64,000 nt of DNA from Prorocentrum cordatum (Eukaryota > Sar > Dinophyceae > Prorocentrales > Prorocentraceae): positions 69,501-133,500 of the forward strand of contig CAUYUJ010015306.1 of assembly GCA_963575745.1 (NCBI GenBank), written 5' to 3'. The notes under the pieces are model-generated. The model was given only the letters and a program-made list of their open reading frames with translations, was not told the origin of the DNA and did not search any database. Both the position numbers and the translations under genes were made by a program. The stretch's first letter is position 1, and every line of letters begins with the position of its first letter. Of this stretch, positions 1 to 11,007 are shown piece after piece.

Positions 1-366
1 CCTTTTCCCTTACCCCCATGTGCGCGCCGCCAATGCATGTCGCTTTACGTATGCCAGGTGCCTTCTCTCTTTCTCTCCCCCTTTCAGGGGGACCCACGTA
101 CACTTTATATCATAAGGTCATGTTCGTTCACTGCTGTTCGAGCCCGGTCGTCCCCATGGCCCGCGATCAATGCATGGGCGTCTTTCTCATACATTGTTCG
201 CCGCACGCAAAAGGACTCGTCGACAGCGGGCCACGTGCGTCCCCAGGCCGCCCACACGGGGCCGGCGCAGATGGGTTTGGAGGATTGGGCCACATGGCTG
301 ATGCATCGGCGACGCGCCACTTTCAGTCAAGGGAGAAACAACCACCCGGACCAGACAATGGCGTTT

Positions 367-455
367 ATGAAACAGCCTTGGGCGTTTAGTAAACAGCCCT
401 GCTTTGTTTGATTCCTTCTTTAGGTGCGCTTACTGAACGGCTTCGCGTGTCGGGG
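367..455 (+). repeat. Dispersed repeat family R8, copy 1
   Basis: Shares the word order CAGCCCTGC..TGTTTGAT..CCTTCTTT.GGTGCG.TTACT with copies at about 27626-27720 and 43420-43510. Diverged but collinear. Function unknown; probably a decayed mobile element fragment. Confidence 0.5.
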
Positions 456-1035
456 TGGTTATTATCGGAGTGGATGTTCTGTTCTCTATTCTGGACGTTT
501 GTGTCCATCCCGACATCGCCGACGCGTAGCGGATGCAGTTCCCGACTCGTCTAGTCCCTTTTTCGCGGGACGTGTTGGTTGATGCTGCGGAGCCGCGGTC
601 ATTTGAGTTTGGCACGCGTTTGTTTGCGGTTCTTCCGCATTCGTTGCGCAGACTCTCTTCTGCTAGCATGACATCCGCCCTCCCCCCCTCCCCCCCCCAC
701 ACTCACAGCACCCCCAATGGATGTCCAACATGTAGTAGGGTGTATATATACACATATATATAGAGAGAAATAAAGAAATACAGGAACAACAAGATAATAC
801 ACATATAACAAAGATAAATAAAGCGAGAAAAAAAAACGATAACGAGAGAGACAGAGAGAGAGAGGACAAGAAGGAGAAGAAGGAGGATGAGATGGACAGA
901 TAGGAGGTGGGAAAAAGGAGGGGGAGGCAGGACGAGGAGGTCGGAGGCCCTGCTCCCCCAGGGTGGGCGAGCATGGCCTTGGTCAGGAGGACGGAAAGAC
1001 GACAGGGCTATGGTCAGCAGGAGGAGTTGTAGCCC

Positions 1036-1117
1036 CCTCCTCCTCCTCCTCCCCCTCCTCCTCCTCCTCCTCCTCCTCCCCCTCCTCCTCCTCCTCCTCC
1101 TCCTCCTCCTCCTCTCT
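1036..1117 (+). repeat. CCT/TCC trinucleotide microsatellite
   Basis: Nearly pure CCT repeat with a few CCC interruptions. Ser-, Pro- and Leu-rich plus-strand frames and a Glu-rich minus-strand frame are artefacts of it. Confidence 0.9.
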
Positions 1118-1416
1118 CAGAGGCCCACCGTCCGGCACCTTTGGAGGGCACCTCTTGCGCTCCATTTTCGCTGGGCAGCAGCTAGGTGATGTCTCCGAGC
1201 CGCGTCTCGCAAGCCGAGCGTAACCCCTAGGCGGCAGCGTGATGCACGGTCGGCTTTGTCGGGTAAGGACGATCGGCTTCCCAAGGGTGACCCCCTTGCA
1301 GCCTTGCCTCTTCCGTCACCTCCGGTCCATCCTCGACCACTTTGATGGCCAGCCCCTGCTCCAGAAGCCTTGACAGGTGACATAGGCGTCTGAGGGGCCT
1401 GCATCCTCCCGTAGAC

Positions 1417-1679
1417 GCGCTGACGGCAATGTAAGTAACGGCGATGTAGGTTTCGGCATTGCAGGCGGGACTGGTGCGTGGCTAAACCAACTAACCAATT
1501 GTAGAACATCGTGGTTCGCGCTTTCCTACGATTCGCTGCGTCGTTTTCGCTCGATACATTCGCACAGTTGAAGTGTGGGAAAGTGTGGTTCGCGATTTCC
1601 TGCAACTTGTTATGCGTAAGCTCGGTGTCACAAAAATCAGGCTCCCAACATCGCCGTGAACCAACATCGCCGTCAGCGC
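1417..1679. repeat. Inverted repeat (possible foldback element)
   Basis: The arm at 1417-1450 (GCGCTGACGGCAATG onward, ending GGCGATGTAGG) is the approximate reverse complement of 1645-1679 (CCAACATCGCCGTGAACC onward, ending CGTCAGCGC). The arms are about 34 nt, separated by about 194 nt. The loop also carries a direct repeat of GTGGTTCGCG.TTTCCT. No target-site duplication is visible. Confidence 0.55.
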
Positions 1680-2152
1680 GGCCCTGGTCCTCATCGCGCA
1701 TCCTTACTACCAGTTCTGACTGCAGGTGACGCCTCCACGGCGTGCCTCGCAAGCACCGGCCGTCGCCCCCTCGGCGGCAGCGCTGGCGCGTCCCACGCGG
1801 CGGCGCGCGATCGGCCCAGGCCTGTGGAGGTGTGCCGTCTCGCACGGGTAGCTTCGCGTCCCCTGCCGCGGTCTCGTCCTGCACGGGAGGGCGCCTTTTC
1901 CTCGGCGGCGAGCGGAGGGGCGGAAGTCAGGAGGAGACGACCCTCAGAAGACGGGGGGACTTTTCAGAGGCCCTCGCGCCTGCTGGTATGAGTGGTTTGC
2001 GTCTTCGGGGAGGGCGCAGAAAGCTCTTCGGAAGGCCGTGGGACTCCCGAGCCGTCTGTGGAGGCCTTCTCCTCACGCTCCCCCCTCGGTCGCCGCCGAC
2101 TCCCCGCTCCTCACATCTCACCTCCTCGACGCTCGAGGGTCGAGGATCGAGC

Positions 2153-2340
2153 TTTCCCCAGCCATCCTGTGATGTTGGGTCTTCGTTTTGAAGAGACAGC
2201 GCCCCGCGCGCCTCATCTCTCCTGCCCCGCCTCCCTCCCTCCTCCCCTCCCCGTTTCTGCCCTCCACATGTCGACCATTCCGGTACCATGTCGGCGCACC
2301 TCTGACCTTCTTCGTGGCCCCTCGACGCTCGAAGATCGAT
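2153..2340 (+). repeat. Fragment related to the 5' region of LINE B (R6)
   Basis: Carries CCCAGCCATCCTGTG.TGTTGGGTC.TCGTTTTGAAGAGAC, which recurs almost exactly at 58857-58902. Near 2295-2325 it also has a diverged version of the 89-bp monomer found upstream of LINE B (TCGGCGCACC..TC...GTGGCCCC). It is therefore probably the stub of another, lost LINE copy. Confidence 0.6.
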
Positions 2341-4311
2341 GATCGAGTGTTTGCTGAGCAGGTTTGGCAGCTCTCTGGCGCTCTGCAAGCATCCGGAGAT
2401 ATCCTGTGAGCCGAACGCACGGATACAACGATAGTGAAGAGGCGCCGCCGGGAGGTCGGTCTTTTCTTGGCCACCTTCATCGCGACCTTGCATACATGCC
2501 AGGCCGCAGCATTGCCGTCTCATCAGCGGAAGAGGGCAGCGTGAACGTGGTGCCCGGGCGTCGAGTGCATTTCAAACCGTGTTTGGAGTATTTTTTGGAC
2601 CATGCGTATGCCGTATGCGTACTTACCCCGTTATCGCGTTCTGAATGAGTGTCGCATCATTGCTCTGCGTGTCCTCGACTTCAGGCCGTACTCGGTCATG
2701 GTAGCTTGGGACACGCAGGAAGTCACGGTCGCGCGAGAGAGCCCTCGGATACGACGTGCTGTCGGCTCGCTCGCCAGGTTGTGTTCGGACGCATTGAGTT
2801 GGTAGTCAGCAGTATGTGTTCGCAAGCGCTGAGTGTCAATTTGGCATGATCGAATTGCACATGCCCCTAATGGTCGAGATTTCCATGCCGATCTTGTATC
2901 AGTTTTAGGGAGCAGGCCTGAGTGCCAGTGCGTAACAGCTTTGTATCAGATTCCACATCATTTGCATTTCATCTCGTTTGCCGCGGCTTGTTCCAATCAA
3001 GTTACGTCACGCATTTCTTCAGGCGCAAATCATGAGCGTCGACTTGGGGCATGAGTTTTTCAAGGCGGCCACAACCCCGTCTTGCTTCTTTATTTCAGAG
3101 AGGGTGAGTCCTGGTCAGCACGGGAGTGGCGCTGCTGTTGAGGACATACGCAGCAACAAGGTGCGGCAACGCCAGCAACTTGGTTGGGCACATTTGGTCA
3201 CGAGTGCATACAAATACATGGAAGTGCCTAGCTCACCCAGAGGCGGCGCGGAATACGGCGGCACGATTGGTTGGCAGCAGCGAAGGTGAGGAGAGGGGGG
3301 CAGAGGAATGAGGGGAACTAATTGGACAGCAGAGGGAGAAAGGATTACTAATTGGTAGCTGGGGGGAGCTTGAGGGATGGCGAGGAGTTAGAAGAAGGTG
3401 TGGGATCAATGGCACCCCGCACTCTCCTGGCAGTGAACGGGGAGAAGGAGAAGACGGGGATGGGGGACGTCCAAAGCGGATTCCCATCAGAAGCCGGCCA
3501 GCGGATGTCGGTTGTCCTGTATTCTTCTTGTTGGGGGTCCAGCTTCGAGCCCGCGTTTGGATTTAGGTAGTTTGTGCCCATCCTCAGCCTTGAAACGGAT
3601 GCTGTTCATTCAGAGTATCCGTTGACGCTGGCATCAGGGGCAACGACAGCGGGGGTGGATAGGCTCAGGGGGAAATGTATCGACCCCCAATCGCCCATTG
3701 ATCGTCGATTGGTGTTTGCTGGCCCCACCCCGCCCAGGAAGGTGCGGGTTCGCTATCGTGGGCCTATTGCCGATGTATGGGCGATGTCTCGCCAATTCCA
3801 GGTCGATGTGTCCCACCCTGGCCTGACCCCCCCCCCGATCGTTGCCCTTCATAGCAGAGCTCTCTCTCTCCTTCTCATTCCGTCTCCTCCTCCTCCTCCA
3901 CCTCCTCCTCCTCGGCAAGGTCGGTCTGACGTGCCAGGGGCTCTGCCCTTCAACGACTGTTGTCTGTGGTGCATTCTCGACACCGATAGTAAGGATGGGT
4001 AGCCTTCCTCGGGCGGAACATGGGGGGTGACCCAAATCGGGGGTGAAGAAAGGGGCCCTAACGGGGCCCATTCAGTGCCCCTTTTGGAGGCATTCGGTAG
4101 GTTTTCCTCGTCCTCCCCCCATACGGGCCTTCCCCCATTACCACCCGCCCCACTTCCCAGGGACCCCCTTGCATCCGTGCCTCCTCAGTCCATCCTTGCC
4201 CATGTTCGACGGCCCGCCGCGCTCGAAAAAAAGCCTCGGCATAGGTGTCCAAGGCCCTTGCATCCTTATCGCGCAGCCTTGCTATCAGCTTTGACTGCAA
4301 TGAGGGTTCAA
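2341..4311. other. Non-coding stretch
   Basis: No gene is supported. 2400-3300 looks unique. 3580-4020 contains short palindromic words around CCCAATCGCCCATTGATCG and a short CCT tract near 3887-3915. The open frames are below 150 codons, mutually overlapping and without domain-like sequence. Confidence 0.5.
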
Positions 4312-4590
4312 GATACAGAAAACCTCTCATAAGGCGCGAGGCCTTCTGACAAGCTTCGCCGCCTTCTAAGAGGGCCTTCTCCTTCACAGATGCCCCCTGA
4401 CGCCCAGTCAGGCTGGCAGCGTGCTGCATTATACTCGTCATATTATTTCGTGTTGTTTTTCGCCCCTTGTATGGCATCGCGTGGTCGCCCACGCGCTCAG
4501 AGCTGGTCTTCCCAGCTAGCAGCAGCGAGTGCTCTTTCAGTGTCTCTCGTTGCCGCCGCTGCCTTCCTTCTTTTAACACATCGGGTTTAT
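4312..4590 (+). repeat. Dispersed repeat R2, uninterrupted copy
   Basis: Collinear with 26036-26470: shared words include CAGAAAAC.TCTCA, CCTTCTCCTTC.CAGATG, GGCAGCGTGCTG.AT.ATA, GGC.TCGCGTG.TCGCCCAC and AGCAGCAGCGA.TGCT. The 26-kb copy carries a 168-bp insertion that is absent here. The empty site is at 4436-4450. Confidence 0.75.
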
Positions 4591-4924
4591 GCCCTAAGAA
4601 AATGTGTGATTGTTCTCAGAACAGTTCTGGGTTCTGAGAGCATTTCGTGGTAGGCCTGTGGGAATGCCGGGCCGGCCGGCCCCTGCTCAATTCCCACTTC
4701 CCCCCCTCGCTCGCCGCCGATACTCCCCTCCCCCTTCCGCTTCCCGCTCCCCCCCCGCCGTCGCCGCGGAGAGGTCGGTCTGATGCGCCAGGGGCAGCCG
4801 CTCGAGATCGTCCTGAACTCCCACTCGAAGCGGAAGACGACCACCGTCGTGTCGTGACCCGGGAGGCGGAGCTCGAGGAGGAGTCGGGAGCCTCGCGACG
4901 TGTCTGGTGCTGCCAGAAAGTACC

Positions 4925-5045
4925 CCTGGCCCAAGGCACCCCCAGGATTCTCGGGGCGGCCCAGACGGCCTCCAGGGGACCCCTCACGAGGCCCAGAGGG
5001 CCCCAGAGGCTCCAAAATGCAACGAAAAGCTGGGGGCACCTTGGG
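4925..5045 (-). repeat. Phased CCAAG/CCAGAG array (reverse orientation)
   Basis: The motif CCAAG, CCAGG or CCAGA begins near 4931, 4942, 4961, 4972, 4993, 5003 and 5012, so successive units are about 10-11 bp apart. It is the complement of the CTTGG arrays found elsewhere in the window. Confidence 0.55.
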
Positions 5046-5254
5046 CCAGGGGCACTTCTAGACACCCGAACGGGGGTCAGTGCAAAGGGTCAGAGGAGTG
5101 CCAGATCTTGCGGGATCCTGCAGAGCCTCCTGCAGAGCCAGGGGTGATTGGCCGGGCCAGCGCGCAGGATCCTGCAGGGTCCTGCAGGACCTCGCAGGAT
5201 TTTGCAGGGCCCGACCGTCCTGGGTTTGGATTGATCCGGTCAGTAGATAAACGA

Positions 5255-5720
5255 AGGAGGAGGAGGAGCAGGAGGAGGAAGAGGAGGAGGTCATACGTTA
5301 GGACTGCTGTTTGTCTTGCCGCGTCGCCCTCTTGCCATCCCGCATCCCGCTACTTGCCGTGCGCCAGCTACGTAGTCGACTGCCTCTCGGCTCGCAGGGC
5401 GCGCGTGGGCCGTGGTGGGGGCAGCACCGCGGCTCTCCTCACTGCCTCACGCCCGCGTGCGCCTGCGGCTTGCCGAAAAGGAGGAGGAGGAGGAGGAGGA
5501 GGAGGAGGAGAGCGAGGGTGAGGGAGAAGGGAGGGAGGGAGGGAGGGAGAGAGGGAGGCAGGGAGGGAGGGAGGGGAGGAGGGAGGGAGGGAGGGAGGGA
5601 GGGGGGGGACGGGAGGGAGGGAGGGAGTAGAGGAGGGAGGAAGGGAGGGAGGGAGGAGGAGGAGTAGAGGAGGAGGAGGAGGAGGAGGAGGAGGAGGAGA
5701 AAAAGGAGGAGGAGGAGGAG
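5255..5720 (+). repeat. GGA / GGGA microsatellite cluster
   Basis: GGA tracts at about 5255-5292 and 5479-5720; the second mixes GGA with long GGGA runs. All Glu/Gly/Arg-rich frames here, and the Ser/Pro-rich frames on the other strand, come from the repeat. Confidence 0.9.
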
Positions 5721-6320
5721 GGCAATGCGATTCCGATGACATTGAACTCGCGATGGACGACGTTGGCATTACTGATGATGATTTGCGCTGCAGTGTACAG
5801 GCGTTTTTCGAAGACGTTATTCATTATTGACCAATCGGCCACCAATGCAGCTCTACGTTCTGCTTACTTGGATGCTGTTCAAATGGGTTGTCAACTTCAC
5901 AAGGATCTGACGGCATAAGTTCATCACGCAAATCGCGAACGCACGCCGCCCTAATCTACTAATGCGGTCAAATGTGCATGCACATTCAACTGCTGTCGTA
6001 CATGCGTGGCACGCAATCTGCTCTCTTCATCATTGTCCCTTCCTTCTCCTTCGTATGTGTGGTGCGCTCGCGTCACTTTCCTGTTTTTCGTTCCCCTTCC
6101 CCCGGATTGGCCCCTGATGCATGACAGGTCCCTCCTGCTATCGTCGTCTTTGTTATTCGTTGTCGTCTCGTCTTCTCTGCTCCTCTCGCCGTACCCGCTC
6201 CTTTTTGTTCGCCGTCGGCCTTTCCCCTTTCTGGGGCTGCCTCCTTCGGTCTTTGGTCCTGCCCACGACGGTGGCTTCTTCTCCCAACAGTGGGCATGGC
6301 CAGGAGGCGGTGGCGAACCC
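5721..6320. other. Region upstream of LINE A
   Basis: Contains no gene of its own. It runs directly into LINE A ORF1 and may be that element's decayed 5' untranslated region, but no repeat monomers like those of LINE B are seen. Confidence 0.4.
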
Positions 6321-7506
6321 ATGGCGGCTGCCTGCGCGGTGTGTGGTTGCAAGGAGAACACGTTGCACTACAAGTGGTGCGAGGCCTGCTACTCGCCGCT
6401 GGCCAGGGTGGAGGTCGCTGAACCCAAGCCGCCTGGCGGCGTGTGGGCCTCCTCGCCGCTCGCCATGATCGCCCACTCCCCCTTCTCCCCCGCGCTCTTC
6501 GGCTACGGCAAAAGAAAGGGAAGAGGGGGTACGGCAAAGGGCTGCCACACGGAGACCGTAAAGGGGACTGGCAAAGGCGGTCTTGGCGGTCCGGGGCAGT
6601 CTTTTCCTCCTGGGCCCGTCTCGCAATCTCTCTCTTCCGCCGAGGCGGCTCAGATGGCCGCGCTGCGCGAAGGAGGGTAGGCCCGCCGCGGACATCACTC
6701 GCTACAAGCAGTTGGCCCAGGCGGTGCCCAAAGTTGTTCCAGTGGATGACCAGTTGGCACAGGTGCAGCGGGCGCGCGTCCAGCGCGCCAGCAAGCTCCA
6801 GGTTGCCATCACCAAGGTGGCCTCGCTGGAGAAGCAGCTCGAAGAGCAGCGGGCTGTGGTCAGCACGCTCAACTCCAAGTTGGACGAGCTTGATAAGAAG
6901 TACGAGGACGTGGTCGCCAAGCTTGCCAACGTGGCACAGCGGGGAGGCCCCTGAGAGTCGGCTGCGCCTTCCATATCCCCGGACGCGTTGCTGGCGGTCT
7001 CTGTGGACGCTTTCGACGTCGACTTCGGGAGCACTTTCGGCGTGGACGGCTCCACGCTGCTGGTGGAGCAGGATGACATCAACGAGCTTCACGCCAGGCG
7101 GGCTGGTCTGGTCGCCGAGCTCCAATCCAAGGCCAAGGAGCTGTCCCAGTCCGCAGCCGACACGGTCAAGGGCGCCAAGGAGGCCCACCGTGTACAGGTC
7201 ACGCGCTTGTCGAAGAAGAAGCGCAAGACCAACGACGGCCAGGCCTCTGCTGGTGCTGCTGACGCCGCTGCTGCTGGTGGGACGCCAGCATCGGGGAACG
7301 CTGGGGCATCGGGGTCCTCTGAGGGCTCTGGAGGCAAGCCCAGGCCCGCGGCTCCAGCGGCCGACTCGGTGGCAGGGGAGGCGTTGCTCGCCTGCGTGCG
7401 GAAGGGCGCCGCTCGCGTCGCCAAGGGGGCCGCTCTGGCCGCGGCGGTCACTCGGCAGGGTGGGCCTCTCGTTGTTCTGTTTCGGAACCCCGTCATCACT
7501 TTATAG
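6321..7506 (+). pseudogene. LINE A ORF1 protein (zinc cluster plus coiled coil), broken
   Basis: Remains of the first LINE protein, an RNA-binding partner of the reverse transcriptase by family analogy. The start is set at the ATG at 6321 because a C-x2-C-x11-C-x2-C cluster (CAVCG...WCEAC) follows within 25 residues. A Gly/Lys-rich linker leads to a one-base frame change near 6660-6690. The next frame carries a clear coiled coil at about 6760-6940, rich in Lys, Glu, Leu and Gln (for example LEKQLEEQ and LDELDKKYEDV). A single TGA at 6952-6954 interrupts it. The same frame then continues through an acidic/Ala segment and a basic KKKRK patch near 7215 to the stop at 7504-7506. Seen: frames and motifs. 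Inferred: role in RNA binding. Confidence 0.7.
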
Positions 7507-7605
7507 GCGGGAAGGGGGCCGGCTGATCTGGGCAAGAGGGCCAGCAAGTTCTTCAGACTCCCAACGGAGGGAACGCTTCCTTCCGACCCAGCCAACTTCC
7601 TTGCA

Positions 7606-8640
7606 GTGCCTCCTTGCCCTGCATGCGCGTGCCAGTTGGCGGTTGAAACTTTCAATTACACGGCGCGGCCTTCCGTGGAGTCCTGGATCACGACCTCGAC
7701 ATCGCACGTTCTCTTGGTCCAGGAGCATCAGCTCGTTGCCGGTGACGAGATAGCGAGAGCAGGACAATTGGCACTGAAGAGGGGATGGAAAGCTCGACTC
7801 GCTCCCGCCTTCAGAATCAGGGAAGGGGGATCGTATGGTGGGGTTGCTATTTTGGTTCGGCAGTACCTTGGATCTCCACGATCCGGATGTTGATGCTGGC
7901 GTCGTCCCCCGCAGGGCTCCCAGCGGCGTCGCGTCGGTCCCTGGGGCGCCCCAAGCCTTGTTCACTTCGGTGTGCTTTTACGATTGCGAGGATCTCTCAT
8001 ATCAGGAACCTCAGCATCCTCGCCGAGGTCGGAGCGCGGCGCGGTGAGTATGATGACCCTCGCTGCATCGGGTGCGATTTTAACATGACGCCATATGTTC
8101 TGGCCACCTCCTCTGTCCCAGGTTGGCTCAAGGCTAACATCATCTATGCGAAGGAGGGAATATGCACGAGCGCGGGGGGGGGTCAGGACGCTGGACTTCT
8201 TCATTCTCTCGGGCGGCCTGCAGGCCGCGGAGCCCGTGCTCGGCACGGGCATCAAGACCCGCGCCCCAGTCCGCCTTCTCTGCCACCCGCAGTCGGCTGA
8301 GCTCAAGGCCCCCACTTTCCGCCAGCCCCGCAAGCTGCCCGCGCAGCGCCCTATAGGCCCGCGGCCACAACCTGCCGATGACAGCGCTGTCTTGGATTGC
8401 GCTAGTTTTGGCATGGGCTTGATCTCCCGCAAGGCCTCTCGCGGCAAGGTGCAGCGCCACCTGGGCGTTCTGTATTGGATTTGGGCCGTCGCGGCCGAGT
8501 GTGAATTATCCATCTGGGGCGCCAGGGGTAGACGACCCCGCCGGGCGTGGACCTCAGCCCTCGACCAGGACCCCGAGGCCTCCTACAGGGACCCCCGGCT
8601 AGGTGGCTCTCTCGGGCGACCACGTTTATATTGAAGGCTA
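7606..8640 (+). pseudogene. LINE A ORF2, endonuclease region, broken
   Basis: Recognisable as an exonuclease-endonuclease-phosphatase (APE-type) domain, which in LINEs nicks the target DNA. Pieces lie in successive frames: FNYTA..SW and LLVQEHQ (the Asn and Glu motifs) at 7650-7730; GGVAILVR at 7836-7860; CIGCDFN (normally GDFN) at 8065-8090; and LDFFILSGGLQ, the usual end of the fold, near 8190-8225, followed by a basic linker. At least three frame changes separate them. The DFN Asp and Asn survive, but one polypeptide cannot be made. Confidence 0.65.
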
Positions 8641-9950
8641 TGGCCGACAGCAACGTTAGCTCGTTCAACCGATATCGTTTCCATCTTCAGGATCGGACCT
8701 CTAGCATCTTGCAGTCGTTGGGTGAGTTCATGGTCAGCAGTGTCTTGAAATAGTTTCTGGGCTTGCGGATTTTCATTGCGTTTCTGGAGGCATTCGAGTT
8801 GCAGGCTCTTCTCGAACCTGGATTAGAAGAGTATGTCCGGTCTTCCTCGCAGTGGCCATTGAAAATTTGGCTCAGTTGGCTATTGGATTGAATAATGGAC
8901 AGGGGCGGCAAAATGGGCGCCGCTGGACCAGGGAGCTGAAGCCGTGGGTTGCTTTGACTACCCCTCTCAGCGGTGGGCGCGGTCTTCGGGCCCCATCTCC
9001 CTGCCCCAGGCCGAGGGCGCGCTTTTTGGGAAGCTCTGGAATTCGAAGTCGCATCCTCCCGAGGCCGAAGGGCTTCCAATCGAGTATTTGGAAGGGCTCA
9101 GGCCATTTTGTTCCGGGGACCTGATCGATGTGAATATGTCCTCTGCGCCAGGTGCCGCCTCTAGTGTGGATGGCTTACACGTGCGCTATTTCTTTGCAAT
9201 GCAGCCACGGCCCCTCTCCGCTGCGTGCACCATGTTCCACGTGACGGAGTGCGCCGGGCTCGTGCCTCACCCGGCCCAGGTCATCCTCACTCTGCTCCTT
9301 GCGAAGCCCGCAGGAGGGCGTGGGCCCATGGGCCTTTCTCGGCTTTTTAGATTGTGGGCTCGCGCCCGCAGACCCTACGCTCAGCGGTGGGAGGCCAAAG
9401 ATCAGAGAACGCACATCGCCGCGAGCACTACTCCGCTCTGGACGTCGTCTACCGTCAATCGGTTCAGCATGTGAACGCCGTGGGGAAATGACCATTTGTT
9501 TGTGGGTTTGTTTGAGGCCTCCACAATTTCCACGAGTCCATTTGGCTGCCCAAGCTCTTCCACAGGTGCGAGGCCCTTACTAGTTCCGAGCAGATCTACA
9601 GGGTTGCTGTCGAGGCCGACCGTGGAGCTGGGTAGTATGCTCCACGGGCCTCGTTTGTGTGTCACGTGGTGGTGGCTGCTTATGCATATGCTACATCATT
9701 CGCCAGGGTCTACGTCATCCCCACTATGGGCCCCCTGAGGTTCCCTTACCAAGTCCAGCTAGACATCTACATTGTCCTTTTCGGTCTCTCCAGCAGTGGC
9801 TCTGGGCAGTCGGTCGCGTCGTCGTTAGAGCAGGCCTCCACCCCCCTGGCCCTGGCCATGGAGGACGAGATGGAATCCCGTATCTCTCCTGATGAGGCTG
9901 CAGTGGTTTCCTTTGCCACATGGGTAGGCTCGCTCTGCAGAAATTCTTAG
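8641..9950 (+). pseudogene. LINE A ORF2, reverse transcriptase region, broken
   Basis: The segment after the endonuclease corresponds to the linker and RT core. HPAQVILTLLLAKPAGG near 9271-9315 matches the LINE pattern leading to a Lys-Pro-Gly-Gly box; LFRLWARARRPYAQRW follows. The position of the catalytic YxDD box reads LDIYIVLFGLSSSG (tyrosine codon at 9768): the two Asp residues are replaced by Val-Leu, so the polymerase would be dead even if the frame were open. Several frame changes occur between 9480 and 9660. Assignment rests on order and motif remnants, not on an alignment. Confidence 0.6.
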
Positions 9951-10065
9951 GCGCCTGCGGCGGTCCAGGAGATCAAGTTCACGCGGCCGTCAATGCACGC
10001 GTCGACGACGGAGCTGGGCAGGCCCGTCGCACCAAAGGTCGAGGCAAGCAAGCACCTGCACGATT

Positions 10066-11007
10066 TTGCATTTTCCGTCAGAGGGTGCAACGAGTGGTCA
10101 GGTGCCGACAGGCCTTGGGACGTTTCTCCAGGAGGGTTTTCTGTTCTGGACCGCGGGCCCCCGTGACGCATGGTTCTTCAGTTTCTGGGGCCTCGGATTA
10201 CGACATGGGACTGCTGCGTGCCAACTTTGGGAAGTCCGCCAAACCCTCTGCTGGATCCAGGTCCCTTACCAGTCCGTTCATTTTGGAGAACGACCCTCTC
10301 CACCATGCAGCCATTGCTCCGATTGCCAGGCGTTCCAGGGGGACGCGGGCCGCCCAAGTGCAGCAGACGCCTTTGGCGTTCGGATTTGCCGCTCTCCGCG
10401 CTGCCTGGGACAGAGCCTGGGCCAGCCCGCCAGAGTCTTGGAAGCAGGTCAGAGGACCCATGGGCGCCATGTGCCTCTCCCTGTCCCGCATCGGTCGGTC
10501 GATGCCTTCTTTCGCGCGGCTGATGCGTGACCCCGGGGCGGCCCACTCTCTCGCCGTCCCCCCCCCCCCCCAGCTCATCAAGATGTTGCTGCGCGAAGGT
10601 GTGGCCAGGTCTTTGCGCCGTCTCTCAGGACAGAAGCTCGGACTTCAATGGCGGGCTGTTTCGACTCCGTGATTCGAACCCTGCGGAGTGCGAAATATAC
10701 GTATTTCGAGAAGGGCTGTATCCGAGCCAACGTTTGCGGGGTGTGCTGGACCCGGGAAAAAGCTGCCTCCTTTGGGTGCCAAATCCAGCAGGTCTGTGGT
10801 TTATGTGGTGATCCCTCGGATTCACTTTGGAATCGGATGTGGGTATGTCCAGCGGTCGAGGATCTCAGGAAAGAGATTTGCAACCCAGACGTTTTGCAGA
10901 CTAGCTGTGAGATCGACCGGGGGGATTTTCGCGCACCCGTCCGACTCCCTCCCCAGGCCTATTTCAGAGGTTCCTCCAGTAGTCCATTGGGAAGCTCCTC
11001 GACATGA
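10066..11007 (+). pseudogene. LINE A ORF2, post-RT region with damaged Cys cluster
   Basis: The frame at 10195-10670 (DPLHHAAIAP, QQTPLAFGFAALRAAWDRAW and onward) is a helical region typical of the end of ORF2 in such LINEs. It is followed in other frames by VCGLCGD...LWNRMWVC near 10793-10850. That cluster resembles the C-x2-C...H-x4-C motif of LINE ORF2 tails, but the expected His is Asn here. Gln, Trp and Arg codons are G/C-ended as in real coding sequence, supporting a once-translated origin. Confidence 0.6.

Larger units (their letters stand above)
1..1416. other. Non-coding leader region of the window
   Basis: No protein or RNA gene is recognisable. The stretch holds one copy of a dispersed repeat (family R8), an A/T-rich then GA-rich stretch at about 735-880, and a CCT microsatellite at 1036-1117. 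Open frames here are short, overlap one another in several frames and show no domain. Confidence 0.6.

Noticed and set aside
8855-8880. Spliced-leader-like sequence (AAATTTGGCTCAG)
   Set aside because: Only a partial match to the dinoflagellate leader as remembered, inside decayed LINE sequence.
10655-10745. tRNA gene on the minus strand, from the word GGGTTCGAATC
   Set aside because: The T-stem does not pair, no cloverleaf can be drawn, and the site lies in LINE A ORF2 sequence.
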